Shown piece after piece: positions 1 through 10,800 of a DNA stretch of 64,000 nucleotides. The DNA is taken from positions 1,257,565-1,321,564 of the forward strand of contig JAJIRX010000510.1 of NCBI GenBank assembly GCA_023853785.1, read 5' to 3'. The stretch's first letter is position 1. The number at the start of each line of letters is the position of its first letter. The translations under genes and the position numbers were made by a program. Source of the DNA: Psilocybe azurescens. Taxonomy: Eukaryota > Basidiomycota > Agaricomycetes > Agaricales > Agrocybaceae. Below the pieces are notes generated by a model. The model saw only the letters and a program-made list of their open reading frames with translations, had not been told where the DNA came from and searched no databases.

Positions 1-948
1 ATTTGCAGTCCGCGATCAAATGCGTTCGTCATATCCAGGTCATATCCAAGAATAAGGCGGCTGGCAATTACTCTTTTCGCACTGTTTAGTAATGAAGCTC
101 TCGAGTATAAGGCGGTCATCCTCCTCGATGATCAGACAGGGTATGAATCGCCGAATCGTTCGAGTAGCCAGTCAAGTTTGAACGATAAAATTTTGTAGAT
201 TCTTGCCCGGGCTGCTTCATTGAGCCATCTGCGCCATACAGTGGGTATTACTCAAGATTGACTAATCCAAGAAAGGCCAAGACGTTTTAAGATAGCCTTA
301 TTTCCACTATTATCGAGTTTCTTCAGCGTCGTGGCATCGTTGCGAAGCTGGAACCACTGGCATGCTTTTGACGTGGATATGCAGTTTTACAAGGTTTTGG
401 ATGCATCCAAGACGCCTCGACCGCAGAATTTGTAAAATTCCATTAGATCGCATCGAAATCATGAAAGCGAGTGGATAACACGCATCAACCGCCCTCAACG
501 GCTGTTAATGTGGACTGGACGTGAATTCGGATTCTGCAGTCCATGATGGAGAGGAGAGGGTAAAAGGTTTTTGCTTAGTCATCTGCCTAGCATGACGTTT
601 TGGTGACTAAAATTACGTAAATAAGTCAACTCATGGGGTCATTGCCTGAAGTTGTCTACTTAACGGCCTTTGAATACCGAAGACGTTACAAAAATAGGTG
701 CGAAACGTCCTCGACGCTCTGACAGGATCTCCCTATAAAGCTTATGTTCCAGATTTGGATATCTATCTGGATTTGAGAAAGATTCGGCGAATTTTTCTGC
801 GAGATGAGTACCAATCGTACATGGCGTGCTACGCAGTTGTTACGTTATTGGGAGTTGTAACTCACTGCGTGAAAATTTGCGATCTCAAAGGGCGAGCTCG
901 AGTCGATGTACGAGTTAAAGTTATGCAATAAACACACCTATATAAATG
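1..948. other. Left-edge intergenic sequence
   Basis: I see no supported gene here. The short open frames lack an ATG in good context, intron-linked continuation or recognisable motifs. The right part is the 3' flank of the minus-strand membrane gene that ends at 949. Confidence 0.5.
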
Positions 949-3900
949 CTACAGACTGAATATACCTGCTTCTCGTTTACGGCTTTGAACAGGATGCACC
1001 AACACTAACGACAGCCCCAACCCAATCGTCAAACCAATGGCCACGGACACCAGCTTCAGCGCCGTTCTGAACCCGGAAAGATAGGAGTCGGCAGATCCAC
1101 CCGCCTGCTCGGATGCATAACTAAGAAGACCTCCGCTGCCCAATCCGGAGGGCAGTTGAAACAAAATCCCGGTAATCTGCGAAAATGGACGCTCAGCACT
1201 CCAAAAACACCATTCCGGGCCATCGAAAATATGACAGACCATCACAACGAAAGCATTGCCTGAAAAGAATCGCGCATAACCATTAGCTATGAGGCCGACG
1301 GCGAAGGCCCTGTAATCGCAGAAAGCATCAAGATCCGCAACGCAGTACAGTGGTGATAAGGCTAACCCAACAGCGGCGATAATGTCACTCTGACCGACGT
1401 ATCTTCGGCCGGTAAAATAGTTCGTAACCCAGCCCGCGCTAGCTATAGCCACGAGAAGCGCCTATTAATCCAGAGTAAGCAACACGTCAAATAAGAAAAT
1501 TTAAGTAATAAAAGTGAAAAGCAGGACTTACGATCTCCTTCCGATTCCAAGGGGCCTGGTTGCGCAGGCTTAAAAAGAAAGAGAACATAGGAACAGATAA
1601 GAATGCTAGTGACTGTTATCAGAACATAAACGCTCAGGCAGAAAAATCTAAAATTAACTCACCCCACCACTTACTGGGCGTCCTTTGATACCACGGTCCA
1701 GCTGGATCGTGGGTCATTTCGCACATAAAATCCTCTGCCCCATATACTTTATGCTTTGTGAACAGCTCAAATAGCGTTGCCCCAATCGAGAACCCAAATC
1801 CAAGGAATAGGGCATAAACCACGGCAAACAAGAGTCGAACAGAACCAGGTACGATTTGCCTCGACATCAGTTCAAGGGCACCACTGAGCACAAGAAACCC
1901 CTGGTAGATACTGATAAGCAACAATCTCATAAGGATCTACAAGATGTGACACTGACAGGAAGAATAAGAACGACGGAGCTCGATGTGATCGCAGAATAAC
2001 AAAGAGTATGAGTAGCCGCTAAGGCGGCTGAAATAAAGCTGAACAAAGTGGTAATAGTGACCCTGACAGATGATGAAAAATGTAAGTCGTCAGAATACGC
2101 AACAAATAAAAAGACATACTCGAACACATAACTATATAGGCTATTTCGAGCGCTCAGTATCTGCACGATGACCAAGATCGCGCCTAAAGGGAATGACGCC
2201 AACGCGTCGATAAAGCTTCCTGAGAAGCTGACGGTACATATGGACGCCGAGCACATGCCGCCTATCAGGACTTGCTGCCACCAGTTATACATCGGCTGCT
2301 TCTTCATCAACGCATCCAGTTCACTAGAAGCGTCCGAGACCGATAGTTCGTCATGAATGACTTTCCAATACAGAGAGAACGCGTCGGCCAACTTGCCGAG
2401 GTCGAGCGCACTGGCTTGTCTGATGAACCTGACATGACTTGTCCCCGTTCCGCTGTCGTCGAAGCTGAGCAACACGATATCGGGTAGATATAGGAAACTC
2501 AGTTGGATATCGAGCACACGAGCCGCCGACATAATTTGTGAATGGAGCCGATGTGTGGGGCCTCCAAACATCATCATAGCACGGGTGAGCTTCATGATAA
2601 ACTCTTCCCGTCGGATGATTTGGGCGATGTGCCGAGTGATCTATTGTATGGTCAACATATAATTTATGGATTATGCGAAAAGCTTTGAAACTTACGAAGA
2701 CTTCAGCCTTTTTTCTCTTATTACGCTTGTGATGGGGAGAAGACCCATATCTCGTGTCTTCTGTGTCCGATGCATGCGGCGTACCAGTTCTCGGCGTGCT
2801 ATATCCAGACCTCCTTCCAGAGCGAATAGAGCTGACGTATCCTCCGAAGACGTTGGAAAGATTCATCTTGTGCCCTCCTTTATAGAAAGGTTCATGACTT
2901 GTGGTTGGGGATATCGGAGGCGTAGTGTGCAAATCCGTCGAAGATTGGGAATGTCTATGTAAATCTGAAAATATGCTGCTGTGCCTTCTTTTCGCCATGG
3001 GGGGACGTCCTGGGGTTTTGGTTTCCAACGAATACCTGCCCATGTAAATGTCATCCAATGGCTCATGAAGCGTTAGCGATAAACGAACCTCGACAATTTA
3101 TATCCTGGACGTTTAACGTTCGGCTGTAGTTGACTTGCCTGAGGTGCCGCAACGCCAGCAAGATTGCCGGTGCTGACGATTAATGGACCAAAAACACCCG
3201 CACCACTCCTGGCAGTCGATGGTCGAGTTGTACGCCCAAACATTGCGGGCATCTTGACCTTTGGCCTAGTGTATACTTTGCGATCTGCAAACAGAAGTTT
3301 ATTTATTTAACACATGGACGTCAGCGAGCCAAATTACCTGGAGAGAGGAGGTTAGACGATTCGGCTTCACGACCATTCCAATGTCTGCGTCCTGGACTAT
3401 CCAACGAGGAACGACGTGAAGAAAAAGCAGAACGAGTGCTGTTGGGGTACTGATAGAGATTAAGCAGGGTCGAAAGAATGCCCTGTCCATGCACCGAAGA
3501 GTCGGCATCATGTTTTTCGACATCTTTTTCAGAGAAATCCTGATGTCTCTGGTCGTCTCGATGCTCGATGCTCCGTCGTCGTTCTTTTAATGAATGAGAA
3601 TCAGAGCGAGTCCGTATATGCTTTTGCACAACTTTCTCGGCCTGTTTCATTGAGAATTGGCGCAAGTCTTTTGTGCCCGGTAAACCGGCATCCTCGTCTT
3701 CATCGATGATATTTCCAGGAACCTCGTGAGTGGGGCTTGCGTCGGCAGGAGTAGGAGGGTAACTAAAGAATCTGTTCGGGGGTGGTGGGGGTAATGGCCG
3801 CGATGCCGATTCACTTCCTCATTTTCAGACGTTGAACTACTTGTCTCTTCAGCTTCGTCGCCAGTATCAGTGGTAGGCGTAGACGTTTGCGGAGGATAAT

Positions 3901-4197
3901 AATGCACTTTTCTTAAAGGTGTGCCTTTGACACGATGACGTTCAAGAGCCTCTGTTAACTCTTGGAATCTTTCCCCCTATAAAATAAACGGTTAGTGAAC
4001 ATGAAGTCGATGGGGAGTGTTCAACATACATCAAGGCCCTGTTCATCAAGCATATGTGTCGGCGTTTCCTCTTCGTTTTCAGACCCATCATCTGGCCACT
4101 GAACTTTTCGCGGAGTCCTTGAGCCATATCCGCCTGGAGTATGAGAGACACCTCCGTGATGTATTTCGCCACGATCTTCTTGTGTGCCGTGGTTCAT
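949..4197 (-). CDS. Prm10/ThrE-like multi-pass membrane protein (DUF1212 family)
   Basis: Multi-exon gene. The N-terminal part (about 4197-2680) is disordered and charged, rich in Ser/Pro/Asp/Glu. It is followed by the conserved soluble module of the fungal pheromone-regulated membrane protein 10 and bacterial ThrE family: the MMMFGGPTHRL segment near 2580, the YLPDIVLLSF strand, then FIRQASALDLGKL. After this come about ten hydrophobic segments in two blocks: about 2300-1650 (ThrE-like) and 1450-950, which contains AVGLIANGYARF and a GSGGLLSY loop (ThrE_2-like). The start was chosen at 4195-4197 (MNHGTQEDRG), which runs in frame through a GT-AG intron into the FQELTEALERHR segment typical of the N-terminus. 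The family is linked to Thr/Ser export in bacteria; the yeast role is unclear, so transport is inferred. A one-base frame break lies in the G runs around 3777-3791. Confidence 0.82.
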
Positions 4198-4800
4198 TAT
4201 GTGCCTTCAGCTGAGTTTGTGTGATATGGATGTGGGCTGCCGATATCACACTTGATCAAAGACAAGCCCAAGGTGTGCAAAAGATAAATTCAAGAAGATG
4301 TCGAATCCAGATATGGACCACAGCATGACCTGTTTCAGTAGTCCCTCGTCATAGAGAACCCAAGAAAATTCCCAATGGAGCCAGATATAATTTTCTAGCG
4401 GAGGAATTTTCTTCGTTCGGGTAAATAGTGCAATTATGAACCAGTTGGGAGCCACGTATTGAAAAAATACGCATGTTGCACTAGCGATGTATTTCCTACT
4501 TCGTGACAACTTCGTGAGAGGGGCAAGAGAGGTGAAAAGGTGAAAAGCCGAACCGGCGCCAAGTAGGCCACAAAGTCAAGCATTCACAAACAGGATATGT
4601 CATACTCATAGATATTAGCACGTGCATCCCACCGTGACAATCTCTAGTCCTGCTGCTTTAGTTTGACCTGCTTTCAAGTTTTCCAAAACTTCGCCACCAT
4701 TTACCACGGGAGACCGGTTCATAGTAAGTAGCACATAAATTTAGAATTGTTCCAAGGTGTGTATAATAATACAGGTACTCCACATGGATGAGCTCAAATA
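4198..4800. promoter_or_regulatory. Spacer between the PKS 3' end and the Prm10-like gene
   Basis: About 600 bp holding the upstream region of the minus-strand Prm10-like gene and the 3' flank of the minus-strand PKS. No supported coding sequence and no clear motif was found. Confidence 0.4.
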
Positions 4801-7800
4801 TTAAAGATGATATCGGTGATTCTCCACAACATGATCTATCATCTCGCGAATAGTAAAAGAATCGGAAAGAAACATCACCGGAACCTCGACACCGAGGTCA
4901 TTCATGACCTTCCCTCTGATCTGGGCAAAAGAAATGGAGTCGATACCGCAAGATATCAAAGAATCCGTAAGTTCTAAAACGCATGACAAAAATCAACATT
5001 CAGTCGACATTCAATACACTTGAGACATGGCCACTTGGAAGGCTAACCTAATTGCTCCGACGGCTTGAGTTCCAGGACACCTCGCAATATCCGGATTACA
5101 GTCTCTAAAACCTCTGCTTTGGTATGCAGATGTCTCCCAGACGTTCTTGCGGTGGGCGCTGACAGGAAAAGCTCTTGGTACAGTGGATCTTGTGCATACG
5201 CCGACACTTCAGCCAACCTCTCGGTATTAAGATTGGCTATGATTTGCACTGCCTCGCGCTTGAACATGGCCCTCATGATTAACGGGATCCCTGTCTCGTT
5301 TTTCATTATATGGACCAAGGTATTTGGCACATGTAGATTTTCAGTTAGTTTGGATTTCCATGGACCTAGTTGAAGAGCTGTGGCAGGCAGATCATTGGCC
5401 AGTCGATGGGCAGCAAGAACCTCCATGAAAGTGTTGCCAGCCACATACGCCACTTGGCCTTGATTTCCGAGCGATACGCTACGCAGAAATCAGAAGTGGT
5501 ATTTATGCATTGTGGCATAAAACATACCTTATACTGCTTAGCAGAGTAAACGATCTCAACGATGGGCACAACTCCTTACTAACCAAATGAAGGTTCCATG
5601 CTCCCGCTACCTTCGGACGAAGGACACGCTCGAAGCTTTCAACTTCGACAGTTTGGATGGTTGCATCGGAAATGACAGCCGCCGTGTGAATAATGTTCTC
5701 AATAGGCCCATATCGACTCTGTATGTCGACGAAGCAACTGTGCAAAGACTCGAGATCACATACATCTGCCTGGAAGTAGGATACCTTCTCATCCGTCTCA
5801 GAGCGAAACCGGCCAAGAGTTTCGAAGATCTATACCAATGGAGTCAGAGGTGAGGTTTGTATTCAGATATTTGTTCTGCTACCTACCTCCCGGTCTTCAG
5901 CAGGTCTACGCCCGGTGAATATGATTCGAGAACACCCATTCGAAGATAAAGCAGTCGCGAGCGCTGCGCCTATACTGCCCATACCCACGATGAGCGTTAC
6001 TCCTGTGCATGCCCGGGATGTGCCGGGCTGAGGATCCATGACACTGGGACGCAAAACGGGGATGAAGCGCTCGATGCCGAAATCTCGTCCGGTGCGATAG
6101 GCTACTGTCCTGTCTACATAAGACATGCGACTCAAGGCATACTGTCGACCAGCTAACTCTCGGTGCAGTATGTTGCGGAGAATTGGGTCGCCCATCGAAT
6201 CAAGCGGGGGTAAGTCAAGTGCCCACAGTTGCGCATCGAGGCCCATTTCACTACGGAAGACACGAAACATGCCTTGAATCAGCGCCCCTACGGTAGGCAA
6301 ATGCAAAGGACGCTCCGTTGATGCAACATTCGGGTCCGAGCCGATATGTATTGGGACAGACATCTCCGAGACGATTATAAAATTTGAAAGGTCGATTTTC
6401 CGTTTAATCAGAGCTTTCATATAGCTCAGGATGTGTCGATAAATCAGGGCGAACGCATCGGATGTGGGCAAAGCTTCGGTCGACATCAGGTCGAATGCTA
6501 TGAGTGTTGTGGAGCCTTTCAGCCTTTGAAGTGCGTCTTCTATCTGGGCGTCTAGTTCTGATGGGCTCGTCGGTGGGCAAACCTTATTGAGTTCTGAGGT
6601 TTTTCCGTCTTGACGCTCATTGAAGGGAAATGTGAGGGAAACAGTTCTGTCGGCGAAGTCGGACAGGATTTGATGAATTTTTGAATTTTGACCATGAATA
6701 GAAACGTATAGCAGCTGGTCATATCTTGGAGTGGCGTTGGCAGCAGAGGGAATATCCTGCAGTATCCATTCCTGACGCAACCATGAACGTTCATGAAATT
6801 TAGAGACCGGGGTGTTTCTAGTTTTCTCTTGAACAACGGCGCCGATTGGGATCCATGCAACAGAGTATTTCCTACATGATATAAGAAGGTCCCCCGAGAG
6901 AGAAAGAACGTCGAAGGCGATAGACATAACATGGTAATTACGTGCAACGTCGCAAGGTAGGTGATAGCGGCAGATAAACGACTCCGGGAGGTCATCGGAA
7001 TGAAGTGTAAAGTCGTCCAATGATGCTGGCAAAAAGAGCCTTGCTGAAGATCGCGACTTTGTGGAACCTCTTTCATAATAACCGCTCCGAATGCGTGAAG
7101 ACAGCAGTCAATTTTGCGGATTCGGTCGTACACTGGGTACTGAGTAGATATGACTGTAATCAGGATGTCCGCATGTGTCGGCCATATCCGAATGCTTTGA
7201 ATGTTACGGAACGAAGGTCCTAAATGAACGGCTTTATGACTTTCATAAACCTCAGCTTGGGATTTAACGTGCTCAGGAGGCTGATCACTACCAGATTTCC
7301 GCAATGGAAATGTTGCATTGGGGGATACGATGCCAGAGCAGACCTGATTCTTCTTCGAACCGCCTTCGCCAAGGAAGAATCTTCCGTTTGCGTCAATTTC
7401 GCCGCTGACCTCGATGTACGGTGACCATATAACCAGGGGCGAATGAAAAGATATGGATTTTATCGATCTAGACGCGATTCGCGTGGCGAAGAAATCGACC
7501 AGAGAAGCACCAGGTGCAACTCTGCGGCCTTCAATCTGATGGTCGAGGAGCATTTCGTGAAGGGCATGATCCACGTTAAACTGCACCAACCGCTTAAAGT
7601 TCTCGCTTGCGGTGGTTATGACTCTGGAAGTTGAGTTACTATTCTCGCGTGAGGGGATGGATTCCGGATAGTGACGCTGTCTCTGAAAGGGATAGGTTGG
7701 AAGTGGCGCCCGCTTCCCCTGTAAAACCCCCCCTAGATAACAGTCTCTCAAAATTAACAGTCGAGCCATGTTCGAACAACGAAAGAATTGCCCCAAGACA

Positions 7801-10800
7801 TGCTTTGTGCTGATCGTTAGCACGCTTGTCCGATAGGGCGAATGTTAATTTGGTTGAAGGGATCATTTGCATAGCGGCCCACATGAAAGGTTGGGGTCCA
7901 ACGTCCAGTATGACGTCGATGGCGTTGCTAGAAACCATATTTTCAACGGCATCTGAAAGCCTAACTGGATCTCTAGCATGCTCGATCTAAATATGACTAG
8001 TTAGACGATAAACTTCCAGATATTGTTTGCTACGCACCCAATAAGATGGTCTAAGGTGAGAATTAACAGTAATCTCAGAACCGTAGACAGTCGAGTAAAG
8101 AGGGATCTTAAGCCGCGAACAATAAGATTGATGCTCCGTGACCCACTCCTGTAGAGCGGGTAGACTTGAATGTATCAATGGGCTATGGAACCCTGAAGAA
8201 GAGAGGAGATGAGACTAGTAGATGACATGTACCCAACAGATTTACCTTGCGTAACGTTGAGTTTGGCCCCCTTGATTCCTTGCGTCTTAGCGTTCGAAAG
8301 TAAGACATCAACGGAGGAGCATTCTCCGGAAATTACGTGACTTTCGGGGCCATTGTATACTGCAATGACCACTCTACCATTGAGGCCTAGATGATGAATT
8401 AACTGGTTTATGACCTCCTTCGACGCCGCAATAATTGCCATTCCCCCAGGTGCTGTAGTATTCGAAGAAAACAGATTCGCACGTTTTACCACAAGCTCCA
8501 GTCCCAGTTCGTAGCTCATTGCGCCAGCAATAACTGTGCTGGGACTCAGTTTTTGATTGACAAACCCAAAGACTAGTCGGCGTACCTGCAGCAGCGATCT
8601 CCCCAAGACTGTGTCCTATTACAGCACATGGTTCCAAGCCGAGAGTTTTGAGCCAAAGAGACACGGAATATTGATAAACAAAAATGCAGATTTGAGCGAC
8701 TTGGCCATCGTCAATCGTAAGATGAGAAAGCGGTTGTTTGTCCATCAAGAATGACAGGATAGGAAAACCAGACAGTTGAGTTGCGGTTGAGCTATTGAAC
8801 GCGAGTAATTCCTTGAAGTCGGGATAGAACCTGGCAAGACACGAAGCCATGCCCTGGTACTGCGACCCCTGACCTGGGAAGGCAAATACGATGCGATTGG
8901 CGTTAATATTCTTGTAATTCTGGTAAGAGAATGAGCGGAGGCGCTCCTCCAGACAGATTATCAGTTCCTTCATATCCGTTACAGTGCAAGCAAACCGGTA
9001 ACGATAGTGCTCTCGTCCGACACAGGCAGTATAGCAGATATCTTTAAAGTCGACGGCTTTGGCCTTCCGACAGAAAATCAGGTATTTCTTCAAATATTCT
9101 TCGAGACCATCCACAGTCTTCGCGCTAAGAACAAATGGCATCAAGACGCACTCATGTTCCGTGCTGTCACTGAGATGTTGAGGCAAGTCCGGCTCAAGAC
9201 CTTTCGGCTCCTCAATTATTACCCCTGCCATTGTGCCCGCAAATCCATTCGAACTTCATGTTGTAAGCATTCTGATTATATCTAGAGAAGAGATGTGGCT
9301 TACAGGACAAGCCCGCGATATGGATCACTATCACGCCTTTGTGGAAGAGGTGAAGTTTCTATCGGTATACTGATCGGCACAATTGAGCAATCGATAGAAG
9401 GGTTTATATTCTCCGGGGTCAGATGGACAAGACCCGGAACAGCCGCATTTTGAACGGTTCCAATGGCTTTGAGTAGTCCAACGAGTCCAGCTGCCACCTC
9501 TGTGTGTCCAATACACGTCTTGGCGGCCCCAAGAATAAGGGGTGTGCAGCATGGGAGTCATGGAAGGCCTCGTTTATTCCATGGATTTCAATAAGATCTC
9601 CCAGAGCGGTCCCTGTAGAATATAAAATTCTCAGATTTGCACCTTCTTTCAAAACTTTGACCAACCTGTTCCATGAGTCTCAAGAAAGCTACAAAAAGAA
9701 ATTAGTATCTTTATAATGTTTAAGTATATCGACCCGCGTACTCGATTTGTGATGGTTCCAAACCCGCTTTCTTAAGAAGAGATTCTTGCAGAGCAATCTG
9801 GGTGCTAACGCTTGGGGCAACTAAGCCTTGAGTTTTACCACCATGCATTACATCTGTAGACTTGATGACGGCTAAGATAGTGTCGCTATCCCGAATAGCT
9901 GCATTTTTAGATTTCACGATGAATGAGACAGATGCCTCAGAAGGGACATATCTACGACAACATCGAAGTCGCTCAAGTTAGTTCGTGACAATTGATACCA
10001 AATTTAGCATACCCATCTGCTTCATTGGTAAATGTGGCGCATCGCGAATTAGGTGATGCCATTTTTTGCGCGGACAAGAAACTAAGTCATTCTTCGGTAT
10101 GGTTTTAAGACGACCGGATATGTATGATCACAAACCCAAATGATCCTGGCCTTCGTTGATAAATATATTAGGAAGGGGTCAGAGAACTTAGCAATGGGAA
10201 TGCATACCAAAGTCGTGTGTTGACTGCAGTCACAACGGCCGACTCGCCGTCACCCGATTGGATATATTTGACAGCTATAAAGTGCATGGGCTATAAACTC
10301 TCCAATAACGTAGATCTGGAGCTGACCTTGATCGAGTGCTACCAAACCAGAACTGCAAGCGGTGTCAATCACAGACGAAGGCCCATGTATGTCCAAGAGG
10401 CTGATGAAATGGTGTCATCTCTTCATGGCACGTGGATTCAACGTTCGAACTTACTAGCTGATTCTCCCGGATATTGTACTGGTTGCCACACCAGTACCAT
10501 AATATCTGCTGTAAGCTGTGGCGCAACACCGCATTTAACAAGCTTTAGTCTTAACATGGAATCATCTAGAGCAAGAAAACGCACCATCAAACCCTTTGTC
10601 CTGATACAAGATATTTGTATATCCCTCATCCAGATTAGCGGCTACGAAAACTCCCGTCTTAGTTCCCTTTAACCTGGATACAGGTATGCATGCATTTTCC
10701 AATGCCTCGAACACCGTCTCCAACGTCAATCGTGTGGACGGACTGATGTATAGCGCCTCCGGGGATGAAATGCCGAAAAATTATTGTCAAAATGGGCTAC

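Noticed and set aside
949..1452. Separate short membrane protein gene
   Set aside because: Its segments join through short introns to the upstream exons of the Prm10-like gene and match that family's C-terminal half.
9300..9330. A further frame break at the end of the KS domain
   Set aside because: A normal GTAAGC donor and AAG acceptor join the two frames in phase, leading to the NGFAGTMAG segment, so no error is needed.
9419..9664. Apparent loss of the ketosynthase catalytic histidine (YSTGT instead of HGTGT)
   Set aside because: The YSTGT reading is intron sequence read through; the true motif is restored by the 23-nt micro-exon at 9666-9688 with good splice sites.
10217..10672. Plus-strand 151-codon frame as a gene
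   Set aside because: It is antisense to the KS active-site exons of the PKS and has no domain of its own.
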